DNA of 64,000 nucleotides from assembly GCA_015039465.1 (NCBI GenBank), contig MU130358.1, positions 457,655 to 521,654 on the forward strand. The letters are read 5' to 3'. Positions 1 to 11,114 of the stretch are shown here, piece after piece. The stretch's first letter is position 1, and every line of letters starts with the position of its first letter. The notes below the pieces were generated by a model. It saw only the letters and a list, made by a program, of their open reading frames with translations, made no database searches and had not been told where the DNA came from. The stretch is from Phlegmacium glaucopus (Eukaryota; Basidiomycota; Agaricomycetes; Agaricales; Cortinariaceae). Both the position numbers and the translations under genes were made by a program.

Positions 1-566
1 GGAAACATAGGGGTTGTTCTATTTTTAGCCCCATGTTCCTAATTTTAGGTAGTTTCCACCCCTCTTGGTGGGAACTGTGACTATTGTGCCTGGAAACAAT
101 CTTTATGATTGTTCAACAACTCCCCCTATCCTTAATCATCATGATTCCCACACAATCACATGGTTCCACTATCTTGGTTATTCTGCTTCCACTGTTGCTA
201 GGGCACCAACCTTCCCCTGAATATTTATTAATAATATTCTGTTGCTCCACAATCACACCCCATGACATTTGCTAACCCAATATTGTTTATTTAACTTTTC
301 CTGTGCCAAGTCTATAAGGATATTCATGGATTTATTGGTTTTAATCCAGACATGCAATTTGTAGTGTAACAAATGATAGTCTATTGACCACACTTATTAA
401 CTATATGCATTTAAGTCACACAGTAATAGGTCTAATCAGCAGTTGTAGGGTAGACAACTCTGATTCCCTTATTTATTATCAGTTGTATTAACCAGTTATT
501 GGTGCATTAATTAATATTTCTGCTGAAATAATAGATAAAAATTGCAAAAACCATGCTTATGCAGAT

Positions 567-1200
567 TTAAATCATATCAGCGCGCGCCTCACCAAATATT
601 CCAGGGAAAGCTTTCTTATGTTGATGATATTTGTGATAAAAGGCCAGAGTGGAGATCAGACTGGCGATTTGGAGTGTTTTGCCAAGGCCAATGTCATCCC
701 CCTGGAGTAGGGGAATACCTAACATTGCATTCTTCAATGCTTTCAGGATGCCAACCACCTGATGCCAGTGTGGCTGGAATGGGACAACATTATTGGGTAT
801 CTTGAACCATTCTGGTTCTTTCCATGGGTCATGGAGACCATCTGGATCTTGCACCGTCATAAAAAATGGAAGTGTTGGTTCAACCCCAACCCCAACCCCA
901 ACCCCATCTGTACCACTACCACCCACTAGACCCAGGGCCACCCAAAGTCTTTCCCTGGACCAGTCCTGGTATTCTTCCACCCCCTCTATCCAACCCTCCT
1001 GGATCTCTTTGGCAAGGTTGTGATCCTGACTGGGGTCACTGAGAACAAATTCTGGTACGTCTTCTTCCTGATCAGGATCTGATTCTTCAAGCTGGTCTTG
1101 AAGCTGGTATGTTAGTGCCGAAATTGTATGTTCATTTGCCAGGAGTTTTAGGGCTTCTCTCAGCGCTTTTGGGAAGGCTAGGAAGGAAGCCTGTCAGAAA
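567..1200 (-). pseudogene. SNF2-like helicase N-terminal fragment
   Basis: An open stretch on the minus strand reads through an acidic, charged region into a nucleotide-binding motif at about 701-669 (GDDIGLGKTLQ). This resembles the Walker A motif of SNF2-family DNA-dependent ATPases, usually D-E-x-G-x-G-K-T. A donor site follows at about 590, but the next possible exon (about 527-490) soon reaches a stop, and no DEAH box or C-terminal helicase lobe is visible before the window edge. Only the first part of an ATPase domain is therefore present. SNF2 helicases remodel chromatin or act in repair, and decayed copies are common in basidiomycete repeat regions. The VGVGVGV stretch comes from a simple ACCCCA repeat. 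I see a fragment and infer a remnant; a gene continuing beyond position 1 is possible. Confidence 0.5.
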
Positions 1201-1220
1201 CACTATTTCCAAATGAACCA

Positions 1221-2299
1221 TTACTTACAATTGGTTGTCCTTTTCTTTGATGTACTCACACCAAGGGATGCCAGCATCTCCATCAGCTTTCCCTGCAGTT
1301 CCTTGAGAGTTTTGATGGAGTTTTGATCCCCCACTTTTTTAAGACGACGGGACAAATCCTGGACCAGCTGTAGCCAGGGCCGAACTTCTTCTACAGAATT
1401 GAGGATATTCTGCTCCGCTTTTTGGACCAGCTCTGTAGTGTGAAATGGATTAGGCTCCAGCCCATAAAATACAATGATAAACTCACCTTTCCAACCTTCC
1501 TGGACTTTGGTATTCAGCTGGTCAATGTTAGTCTTTTCCCTCTTTACTCCTTCGCGCTGAGACTGCCAGCTGACCATCATTGTTGATTTGATAAACTTTA
1601 TGGCAGGACCCAGTATAAATCCACCAGCGATAACATCCAAACCAAAGAAAACCTCGGCCTGTTGCTTATAGGAATTGAATGATTGAGAATCCATAAAACA
1701 TCCCACCTGGAACAATTTGTAAGTTTAAGTGAAAGCACTCTCTATTGAAGTCAAAACCCACCTGGTCTGTTCCCAGCACCTTAGCAGTGGTATATGCATC
1801 TACCCCCATCTCATACATAATGGATCTTGCCATGTTTGTGAAGTTGAAATATTTTTCATCTTTCATATATTGCAAATAGAGGTTGCGTCCTTTGGAGTAG
1901 CTGTCTTGGCATCAGCGTATGAATGAGACTTGATCTTGTTCTGGTAGCTCAAGAAATATTTGGACAAAGCTCCAAACTGCATCATTGTCTTCCTTGTTTG
2001 CCCATAGGGATGGAGTGTGTGAAGTTGTGTGTGGAGAAAAAAATGGGGCCAGTGAGTCCAGTGAATTCCCAAAACATTTTCAAGGAATATGGAAGTGGGA
2101 GTGTTTCTCTGTTTTCACCACTATCCCTCTCACTGTCACTGGCTTCTTGTGCAATTGTTCCCCAGGAATGGGGGTTGGTCAAATTAATAAATTGCCCAGG
2201 GGTAGTTAGTGTAGGCATTAGTAGCGGGGAGCAGAAAGCCAAAGAGAAAGAGGCTAAAGTGGAGAAGTACACACAGAGCTCAAGTAGGAGCTGGAACAC
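1221..2299 (-). CDS. unidentified exons upstream of the SNF2-like fragment
   Basis: Several minus-strand open segments (2299-1982, 2072-1863, 1875-1666, 1715-1221) follow one another in the same direction as the helicase fragment, in overlapping frames as expected for exons separated by short introns. The last segment is helical, rich in Lys, Glu and Gln, and ends at a GTAAGT donor-like site just before the SNF2-like open frame. The segments may form the N-terminal half of one gene together with that fragment. I do not recognise the protein. The exon joins are not resolved, because one candidate splice gives the wrong frame. It could equally be the decayed remains of two genes. Confidence 0.3.
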
Positions 2300-2863
2300 A
2301 GGGTCAATGAAAATTTTAGCCCCAGACGTGACAGGGAGCCATCATTGGAACTTTGTCTGAGCCTATGTGGTGCCACCAGACTTTTGTGCTTTGGCTACAT
2401 CTCATCCATGCTATGGTTAAGTTTCAATTAAAGATTTTCTTTGCCAGGCCATGTGTTCATTCCAATGCATTTTCTGTCTGGACCAAATCTGGACCAAACC
2501 TGTTCCAAAGCCATGGTACAGATGCTGTAGCCACAAGCATAGGCGGTACTTACGGCTTTAGTGCAGCCCCAGCCCAATAGATAACATTCCACCTGAATTT
2601 GTAGGATATTAGATGCAGACCCAGAACTAGTAATATTTTTTCGAAACAGCACCGGCCTCAAGAAGGTGCTTTAAGGAGATGCTCGGTTCGGCAATCTTTT
2701 TCTATGCTTGTCAATTGGCCTGTTGTGTTGCTTACTCACCTCCTGCTCTAATAATAGTTGCGGAAGGGATAGATGAATATAAATGAAACAAGTCAAAGTC
2801 CCAGAGGCTGGAGGAAGGTAAAGGCTTTCTTGCATTCCTGCAAAGGAAGACAAAGAAAGAAAT

Positions 2864-3062
2864 TGCACCAATTGCACCAGTCGCACCAGTCGCACCAGTC
2901 CTACCAGTCCTACCAGTCCTACCAATCCTACCCATATGTACAGTCATACCAGTCATATCTTGTATCAGTTGTACTGGTTGTACTGTACCAGTCATACCAG
3001 TCGTACCATACCAGTCATACCATACCAGTTGTACAGGTCACACTGGTCACACCAGTCCCACC
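2864..3062. repeat. 9-bp minisatellite (CCAGTC-type)
   Basis: Imperfect tandem copies of a unit close to TACCAGTCC or CACCAGTCG run for about 200 bases and become less regular toward the right. Both strands stay open because the unit is 9 bp, so the reading frames here (SYQSYQ or GRTGRTG) are repeat artefacts, not genes. Confidence 0.85.
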
Positions 3063-4130
3063 AAAGAGTCTGCATGAAGGCAAATCTCAGTCAAGTTGAT
3101 GGCAGGTTTGACATACATAATATAATGGTGAGAATGGGAAAAAAAACCCAAGCAAAGACGGGGCTCCCATAGTTCAAGAAGGTCTGTTACTTTCAAATGT
3201 GTTTGCTTGCCAATACTATATACACATCTTCACTATCCATTTCATGGTATGCTTATTTCTATACCTAGTGTCCAATAAGCACAATAATAAAGACATAAGG
3301 GAAAGGAATAGAATTCAGGCATAACAATTCCAATGACACCGATGGCTTGTGACCATTTCAAATTTGTCCTACTGCACCAATGATTTGGCAGAGGGTGTTG
3401 TAAGGTTGGTATTTTGTGCCATACATTTTTTATGTTGCAGAAACAAGAAGAATGAGACTGACTTTGTTTGGTTTTGATAATAGGATTGAACTTGAGCTTG
3501 AGTACTAGCCATCAATCGCAAAACTAACCCATCCTTCCATCATCATATGAGAGGGGGAATTCCAAGGGAGAAATTGTCGGGCTAACTTTGAGACTCAGGC
3601 CGAGCAATGGTATCATGTCTTTTTGCGAAAAGAAATGTTGGAAACATCATTAATATTTGAAAAAAGGGCAATGCTTTGCCTGTTATGGATGTAGATGGAA
3701 GATCTTCTGCCAATGATGTCATAATGACATACTTAGCCCTTCACAGATGCCACCATCAATGGCACTTTCCTTTGTTTTGGCTGTAGACGGAATGCCTGCC
3801 GATGAAGCTGTACCATCATGTGATCCAAAAATCATGCCTGACAAGGGTAAACCCTTACCAATAACTCACCTTCCCATTGCCAAACAGATGTGAGGCTCCA
3901 ATTTGAAGTTACCAAGGTCCAAATCACCGTTGAGCACGATGGTGCATTCTTCGTTGTATTATATTGTTCTTGATCAAAAGTAACCAACCACTCTGCATCC
4001 GGTTGTGGCCTCACATGATGAGAAAAGGGAATATATTCATCTCCATCATAACTCTTCCTTACTCGCCGCTGCTATGCAAAGAGAGAGGAGTAGTAAAATG
4101 TTTTTATCACTGCAGGCTACATACCTTTCA
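3063..4130. other. no gene seen
   Basis: AT-rich sequence between the minisatellite and the CCT3 pseudogene. I find no open frame over about 80 codons and no recognisable motif. The first exon or exons of the CCT3 copy may lie in its right part, but I could not identify them. Confidence 0.5.
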
Positions 4131-4134
4131 CAGT

Positions 4135-5335
4135 TTCGGCCAAGTTCAAAATGATCTTAGATCCCAGTGGTATTCTGTGAGTCACTGTTATTTTCACAGG
4201 AAGATACTTGTGCCAACAAATCGTTCTTAGGCCTTGCCCATGACATTCTTTGTGAAATAAATGCCACTCATCCCACTGCAAAAAAAAATATTGAGCTCAG
4301 TCAAACACAGGATGAACAATGTGGAGATGGAACAACAAATGTCATCACATTCTCGGTGCGTATCTTTTACTTTTCAACCCTATTCACTTCCATCAAAGCT
4401 GGAGAAATCCTCACTTAATCACTATTGCAGCTCAGCTGGAACGTGATATCCACCCAGTTGTCATCGACTCTGCCTACAACAAAGCCCTCTTGAGATCATC
4501 AAACAGATATCTATTGACATTAATTACAACCCAGAAATGCTATTGCTCATCAAAATGCCCATGGTACTAAATTTGTCACCCATTGGTCAGATCTCATGTG
4601 TAAAACTTGCCTTGATTGGATTAGGATGGTTGTTCAGGCAGTATGCTAGGTCAGAAAAAGTTCCAGGGGGAGGGATCAAGTGGAGCAAAGTCTTATGAGG
4701 TGTCATGGTTAACAAAGATACACCTGGGCATGCGACAACGCACTCAAAACCCACGTATCAACTGCCCACTCAAATACAAAAAGGGCAAACATGGAGTTCT
4801 CGAAGGAAGCCAACTGGTCAAAAACTCAAGAAACTGAAGAGCAGCTCTCCGTCATAAACTTCTCAAATTTAAACTTGATCTTGTCATCATGGAAAAGGCA
4901 TTCATTAACCCCCTACTTTTACCACTTTCTGCTAAACCCATGGTTTCCAGACATTGCCAGGGATATTTTTGGACAAAACAATGTATTGGCCATTAGAAGA
5001 GATCTAAAATTGTGTCACTCTCAAAGATCTCAACGACACTGCTATAGGTCCCGCCACATCAAAAAGAAATTGGAAACAAGTAAGCCGTCTTTTTTTTTTT
5101 TCTTTTTTGTGTATATTATCCGTCTCCAATCTTCAATTCTCTAGACATTTCACCTTTATCACAGAATGTGAAACGCCTATAGCATGTACCATCTTCTTAT
5201 GCGGCCCATTGAAAGGTGTCCTCAACAAGGTCAACCACAATCTTGCAGACGCCATGTCTATCACCTGAAATGTGGCCTTCAACTCAATACTCGCCCCCCG
5301 CTGGCGGCACTACAGAGATGGCTATTAGTATAGGA
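4135..5335 (+). pseudogene. CCT3: CCT3 (TRiC/CCT chaperonin gamma subunit) pseudogene
   Basis: CCT3 is one of eight subunits of the cytosolic chaperonin that folds actin and tubulin. Pieces appear in the correct order on the plus strand but in shifting frames: KMILDP near 4150; the block from HDILCEI to the nucleotide-binding motif GDGTTNV at about 4230-4345; IHPVVI near 4450; a WSDLMC-like segment near 4590; CPLKYKKG near 4765; NVLAIRR near 4980; FITECETPIACTIFL from about 5150; and AGGTTEMAISIG at 5300-5335 (family G-G-A-T-E-M). Frameshifts, in-frame stops and a lost C-terminal third show that it is dead. Intron-like insertions remain, for example between GDGTTNVITFS and AGEIL and before the FITEC block. 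It is therefore a decayed genomic duplicate, not a processed retrocopy. The functional CCT3 should lie elsewhere. Confidence 0.82.
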
Positions 5336-5738
5336 CGGGGGCATATTCCTTCCTTTCAGCAAATCTGTGTGTTTTCTTAGGCGAAAACACACTAATGGCG
5401 AGAACTTGGGGTGTGAATAGGGATATGGGGCAAAGTTCTTGACTAATCATCCTTATGAATCATTGTTACTAAACACCTTATTCCTTTGACTTTTCCTCGT
5501 GCCGCTTTTTTCCTTGCGTTCATTTCTCCAATGATGGTGCATGGCATATGTACTTTGAGCCTTATAACTCCAAATAGAAAATGTCAAAAAAAAAAGGGGT
5601 GTTCCGGTGGATGAGTAATAAGATGATGAATACGATGGTGATAAAATAATCATTTGGCAGAAGTGGATCCAGATGACACAAGCTAAGCTGTTTCGTCATT
5701 GATGTTTTTACCGAGTACAAAATGAACGACAAGTGTCT

Positions 5739-6516
5739 TCAATATAGCTGGGTTGCACTCTTGAAGGGTTGAGAGTTTAAATAATAATGACAGAAATGAA
5801 GTTGGAGGCAGATAAAGTGGAGGGACGGGATGTAATCAGGGTACAGCCTCAGGAAAGAATGAATGGGGTGGTGGCAGAGTACGACTGTCTGCTGGTGCTT
5901 GCATAGGACTAGGTGAAGTCGCATAACCATGCGGATATCATTGACGTAGAAACAGAGGTGGTTCCATGAGTGGTAACCATGGCTGAATCTGTGTAGGGTC
6001 AATATATGCGCCTTGATTGGGGTAATAAGATGTATAATCTGCATATGGCATAATTTTAGGTATGGGTGGGTGTTTCACATGGCTATATGGTGTCGGTGGA
6101 TGTTGTTGTTGTTAAATAAATGGGTCTGGTGGCCATGGAATGAACCAAATCAATGAAAATTTGTATCTTTGTGATTGAAAAGTAATCATCATCATCAAGA
6201 CCTGGTTGAAAGGTGGAGAATTTAGTGAATAGACTTGCTGATACCCATAATCTGACTTCACACCTGATCCCATAAAGGCTCTCGGTTCGCCTAGGTTGTC
6301 CTCCATCTACTTCGCTTCCTCTGTCTAAGGTATCGCATTGAACCACTTCAGCAAGTTTAGGAATGTCAAAGACCGGATTGGTGACAACTTCTGCACGCGG
6401 GGGGTTGATATACTCTGGACCATGGACGTCCTCGGGTGGCCGTTGCTGTTGCCGCCGGAAAGAGTGAGGGCCAATGCGGCTGGAGAGATAAGAATATGGT
6501 AAGTGGACATTTGCAA
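5739..6516 (-). other. possible degraded proline-rich coding remnant
   Basis: Overlapping minus-strand frames here give proline- and histidine-rich sequence (for example PPRAEVVTNPVFDIPKLAEV near 6400 and GYATSPSPMQAPADS near 5900) interrupted by stops and frame changes. The composition looks more like old coding DNA than the AT-rich surroundings. No family is recognised, and chance open frames are a real alternative. Confidence 0.2.
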
Positions 6517-7555
6517 AGAAAGGAGGTTAACTATACTTTATGACTTCATAAGATACACTCCTAAAATCTGAATATATCAGCAAATCATTGAATTGAGCAA
6601 AAACAATGGCCACTTACATTGCCAATGACGATTAGTGTTACAAACTTTCTTTTCTTTTTCTTATCACCACCGAACACATGGCTGTTTCACCCACATGCAC
6701 CTTATGCCTTCTTTTCATTTCCACTTCCACATGCTTACCTTCCTTTTTTCATTGTTTGGTTTATTTATACTTATGCATACCCTCTTACATGCGCTCGTTT
6801 CACTTTATACATGACTCTTTCTATTTACTATAAATACGCTAGTTACACTGGATGTAAACCTTAGCTAATTCTTGAGAATCTACCTTTGGTTGCTTACCTC
6901 TTGAACTCTCTCAAACTCCTAAGACTCTACTTCGAGACGACCTCTCTTAGTATTCTTTCGAGCTCAACAAACCGACAAATGATCTTTATACGACTGTTTA
7001 CGGTCAGAACTCTCTGAACCGTTTGAAGTTGTAACAATTAGGCCCTCCGGTACTCAAGAGTGCTTTTATACAAAGAGTATAGGTTGTCGTCGTGTGGGTG
7101 GGTGAAAGCATACAGCTAAGCTCGGCAGTATGAGAGGTGCCTCCGTACAATGTTGCATTCACTGCGACTTTTCCCCTCTGCAATATTACTTGAGGAGGGA
7201 TTTTCTTTCCTGGTCCAAGAATACCAGCATGAAAGACAGTGGTTTCCTTGAGTGATAGCTCCACGTGCGAAGGTGAAGGATATTGGTATGCAGACTAACA
7301 GATTTGACTATTACTGTGCTATATGGCGCGTCTCGGGCTGGCAATAGACAGGCCAGGGGGAATGGAGCTCATGCTTATCAATTATGACGGTAGAAATAGT
7401 GGACATGACGACCAATTTTGCTTTCTGGAGGAAGCCTCTGAGAAAGAAGAAGGTTTAGTGTTCAAATTTGGAGGTATTGCCCAAGTCACAATATGCACCT
7501 ATTGCCTTTAGTACAAACACTCGCCACACGCTCATAACAAATTCCAGTTAATCAA
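6517..7555. other. no supported gene; TATA-like box
   Basis: T-rich sequence with a TATAAATA-like box near 6830, followed by a pyrimidine-rich stretch, and only short open frames (86 codons at 7264-7004, 62 codons at 7323-7511). The layout resembles the promoter part of an LTR, but I found no second copy in the window to confirm it. Confidence 0.25.
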
Positions 7556-8020
7556 TTACATTGTGATGTTCAGTGTCCTCTGTAAACAACCAATCATTGA
7601 ATACTCGCCACTTCCTGTGATTGACCTTGTAACGTTCGGCCGCATCTTTTTCACAACTTTCAGGGCATCATATTTTTCATTCAAACACTGTAACCATTCA
7701 CATAGGGTAGATTTGATTGACCAGAGCCTGATATATTGATTCAGCACAAAATGAAGACATAAACAAATATTGAGCACCTGACGTCCAACATTCATACTCC
7801 TTCTAACTCGGTCTGGAATTCTTTTACCTTTCCCCTCAGTATTATTGGTTTTGTTTATAAGGTTGCTATTTCCTTGATCATCCAGTTTGTGAAGGCAATT
7901 GTAGCATTCGCGAAATAATATATCATGGTCAATGGAATTGATGGCAAACTGTGTATCATATACATCATTGAACCCGAGTGACGCGACAGAGTGAGCTGCA
8001 TCCTCCATGAACTGCATCAA
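7556..8020 (-). CDS. unidentified ORF fragment next to the 1-kb element
   Basis: A 154-codon minus-strand frame encodes a soluble, mixed-charge polypeptide. It lies just downstream, in the reading direction, of the DUF6589-type gene, on the other side of the 1-kb inverted-repeat element. It could be the displaced C-terminal part of that gene or an unrelated fragment. I do not recognise a motif, and the sequence does not match what I know of DUF6589 C-terminal regions. Confidence 0.3.
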   Translation of the reverse strand: MMQFMEDAAHSVASLGFNDVYDTQFAINSIDHDILFRECYNCLHKLDDQGNSNLINKTNNTEGKGKRIPDRVRRSMNVGRQVLNICLCLHFVLNQYIRLWSIKSTLCEWLQCLNEKYDALKVVKKMRPNVTRSITGSGEYSMIGCLQRTLNITM

Positions 8021-8195
8021 TAGCTGCTTGGCAGTCTCACCATTAATGGACTTGACTTTCTGAGGTTTAGAGAAGGTGGTGGGGTTGAGGAATTATCAAC
8101 AGGGTAGAAGGTCCATCATGACTCCTCTTCACATCAGGAAAAATGATTTTGGCCCTAGGTAGCCTTGGGTAATTTGTTAGTATCACATCACTACT

Positions 8196-8245
8196 CAGGA
8201 CATCCCAGGACACCCCAGGACACCCCAGGACACCCCAGGACATCC
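8196..8245. repeat. 10-bp tandem repeat (CCAGGACACC)
   Basis: About five near-perfect copies of a 10-bp unit lie near the left end of the 1-kb inverted-repeat element. Related GGACA motifs continue to about 8310. Confidence 0.85.
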
Positions 8246-8888
8246 TAGAGCAGCACAGGTAAAATTTGAGTGTTACACACTTATCCAAGGACACCTCAGG
8301 ACAACCTAGGACAGCATAGATAAAGTTTTGAGTGTCACCCATTTTCTCAGGACACCTTTAGTGTATCCTGGTGCATTGACCATCTGGATTAAATCACATC
8401 AGGAGGCCCTGGGAGTCCCTTAGAATTTATGAATTTTGCTAGAAAATCTTTAACCGCCGTGTCCAGGAAAGTATTTTGCAGTTTTCTCAATAAGGAGAGC
8501 TGCTATTAATATAATTTAAACATATTCAGGGTCTTAAAACAATTCTCTACCATCTTTAAAAAATTTCCTTTTTTGGAATTTATGTAATCTACCCTGACCC
8601 AGCACCATATGCTTGAAATCATGCTTATCTGTGATCATGTGACCAATGGTCTGTGCGCCATCCAAAAGATATATAAACCACCCACAATTTTGTTTTCTTA
8701 TTCCCTACTTCCCCAGTATTATACTAGTATATTTATGTATCACTATTTTATTATTATTTTATTACTAGTACTATATATGATGTTTAGAATAATTGAATAT
8801 AATTTTATTATTATTATTATTCTGTTGTGAGACCACTCAAATATCTGGTTTATATATGTTTTCTAGCATCAGATCCAAAGGGACTAAG

Positions 8889-9006
8889 GCTGCCTCAGGT
8901 TGCTCTCAGGTTGCCTCAGGTTGCCTCAGGTTGCCTCAGGTTGCCTCAGGACACTCTCAGGTTGCCTCAGGACGCTCTCAGGTTGCCTCAGGTTGCCCCA
9001 GGACAG
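8889..9006. repeat. 10-bp tandem repeat (CTCAGGTTGC)
   Basis: About eleven to twelve copies of a 10-bp unit, with occasional GGACACT variants, lie near the right end of the 1-kb inverted-repeat element. The repeat keeps two frames open, and the resulting ASGCLRLPQV-type peptides are artefacts. Confidence 0.85.
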
Positions 9007-9132
9007 CCTAAGATTTTTCATACATGGGTAACTTGCACCCCAGGGCGACCTCTTGACCTGAGCGCCCTGAGCTGCCTGGGGCACCCCAGGACATTTCAGG
9101 ACAGCCTAGGGCTGAAGTTATTTTTCCTGATG

Positions 9133-10471
9133 TGGTGTGGGTTTCCATTCCGAACTGGGTAGAGGACTGCAAATGTTCCCGAAGTTACCTTTGCTGGTCC
9201 TGCTGATCCGTGCTGCTCGACAAAGATGGAGGTACTGATGTTCACATTGTCGTAGCAAAAGACGTGCATGCCTGATCCAACCTTGATGGCCAGTTGAATA
9301 CATTCATCGGCAAGAGAGGTAAAGATATGGAGGACAGAGTTATATGACACACAGATTCCGCATCGATGGAGGGCTTTGATAGTTTGTTTTGCACACCCTG
9401 TACTCCACAGAAAGAGACCAAACTGTGCAGGGAACCCAGACGACCGATTAGATCGCTGATACATGAGTTGGTTGACAATAACAGTGCAGGTCTAAAGATC
9501 AAAAATTTAAGCACGGTGCAATAAAACGACACATCATAACTCACCATTTCTGGTCGTTTCTTTTTGTTGCCAGTTTTTGCTTTCTCGGTTTGAGCTGCTG
9601 TCTCCAGAATCCGGGTGAGGGTAGGAGAAAGCTTCCTATCCTGTGATGCATCCCAGTTCTTGATAAATTCAGGTGTAATGGCTGCCATCCCAGGTAGACG
9701 CGACGAGACATTCAAGGCATCCATCTCATCATAAACAGTTGAACACACAAGATCTAGCGCATGTGGAAGCATCCATTTGTTCAGCTTTTGTGCGCCCTTC
9801 TTGTCGTCCATAATAGTGTCAAGTAGTCGTCCAAGATTTGACGAGCTGTTCTTGTAAAGCTCAGTGCGGTAGCCTTGATACTCTGGAGAAGATTGATTGA
9901 GAACCTCAAGTAGGACATCTATAGGGGAAGCACAGATCATGCGCAGATGCTCGAGAATTGGTTGGAATCTATAGAAGTCTGGCGAATGGTTGTTTGAGCT
10001 GGGAGATGGCGTTACAGGGTCGCAGTATGCCATGACGGTCTCTCTATCCTGAAAGAAATCAAGCTCAGAGGCTTCCAGTTCAGAATGAGCAAGTATTTCC
10101 TCCTCAAGGTTGAATGGAGATGTAAGAGTGGGATTCTGAACCTGATGAGTCAAAGTGCGGCGGCTCCGTGGCAATGAGGGCGAAATTGATGTCTGAGTTG
10201 GATTCATGGATGCAGGAGTGATAGGCATACGAAAGGTGAATGTAGTATTTAGCAAAGGACTTGTATCAGAGACCTGTGGAAAAGATGTATTTAAAGCTAT
10301 ATGATCCTTCAAGCCATTGGGAGTGCTCTCTTGTACTACTGTTGGCAATGCTTGCCAATTAAGTGAGGCTTCTCCAGGTACTGCCATACGGCGTTGAGGA
10401 GGTCGACGCTTGGGTTTTGCAGGAATCTTGGAGGCATTCGCAAGTATTTCAGTAGAGGTAGGGACATTCAT
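9133..10471 (-). pseudogene. DUF6589-type protein gene, 3' part cut off by an insertion
   Basis: Exon 1 (10471-9545, 309 codons) starts at ATG. A 53-bp GT..AG intron (9544-9492) leads in frame to exon 2 (9491 to about 9133). Exon 2 contains the blocks AQFGLFLWSTGC, ALHRCGICVSYNSVL, CYDNVNISTSIFVEQ and GSAGPAKVTSGT. These are the pattern I associate with DUF6589, a fungal family often found in repeat-rich DNA and of unknown function. The N-terminal part is Pro/Ser/Thr-rich and probably disordered. Family members are usually around 800-1000 residues. Here the frame runs into the inverted-repeat element after roughly 430 residues and stops inside it, so the product is truncated. The preserved first part suggests a fairly recent insertion. 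Confidence 0.7.
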
Positions 10472-11114
10472 GATCGTTCTGTATATATTGAGGACCGCGA
10501 TCGTGATCGAGTGTAAGGATTTCTTATTTCATTACAAAAGTTTACTGACTTTAGTTTAGGGTGTGCTAAAACTTATCGAACCTAATGCAGTAATCCGCGC
10601 GTTACAGGGATTTAAACCCAGATGGACAGGCCTGTCTGACGACAGTTTACCTACTTGTGTCTCGTGACAGGCCTGTGTTAGGCCTAGGGTGCTGTGATAA
10701 CTCGTAAAAGAGGGGCCACTTGGATAAAACACAATTTGAAAGAAAATCTATTTAGTTAGGCTACACACACAAAAGAAAAAGAAGAATGATCATGGTATTG
10801 ATTTGTTTGATAGAATGGAATGAAATGAGTGGGCATGAGACCAGACGTCAAGGGGCTAGATGCGTTACAGACGTAAATATGTAGATTATATGGTGTGGGT
10901 GGATAGGTGAGTCGTAAGGAGGGGTGGTGGTGTGCGTAAGAAGAGTTAGATCAATCAAGATCAACTCTCTGACTATGATAACACTTGAATTAACCTTCCA
11001 TTTCAATAGCGAGTAAGGAAAGAAGCAATGGAGAACCCATGATTATCGACTAACGGAACCTCCCCAACCCAGCAAGGAAACAAAAAAGATACCCACCCTG
11101 ACCTCGAACCGAGA
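10472..11114. other. intergenic, no gene seen
   Basis: Upstream region of the DUF6589-type gene and downstream region of the SIP5-like gene. It contains an imperfect inverted repeat around 10628-10685 (CAGGCCTGTC and GACAGGCCTG). No open frame of note. Confidence 0.5.

Larger units (their letters stand above)
8132..9132. mobile_element. 1-kb non-autonomous element with CATCAGGAAAAAT inverted ends
   Basis: The left end (8132) reads CATCAGGAAAAAT and continues to GCCCTAGG. The right end (finishing at 9132) is the inverted copy, CCTAGGGC leading to ATTTTTCCTGATG. The matching arms cover about 28 bases with a few differences. Just inside them are opposing 10-bp minisatellites. No transposase gene is inside, only AT-rich filler, so the element must have been mobilised by another source. 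The first 11 bases match the ends of the Plavaka-type element at 51831-58499. Flanking dinucleotides are CA on the left and TG on the right, so a target duplication is not clear. The insertion ends the DUF6589-type reading frame. Confidence 0.7.

Noticed and set aside
2732..3172. Possible collagen-like or SYQSYQ-repeat protein
   Set aside because: All frames come from the 9-bp minisatellite, on both strands at once.
8196..9006. Tandem repeats considered as a CRISPR array
   Set aside because: Ten-base units without spacers, in a eukaryotic genome.
8067..9162. Open frames made of repeated CPGVS or ASGCLRLPQV peptides
   Set aside because: Produced by 10-bp minisatellites, which keep frames open by chance; no start context or motif.
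10600..10680. tRNA-like GGGATTTAAACCC motif
   Set aside because: No matching A box, acceptor stem or anticodon arm could be folded around it.
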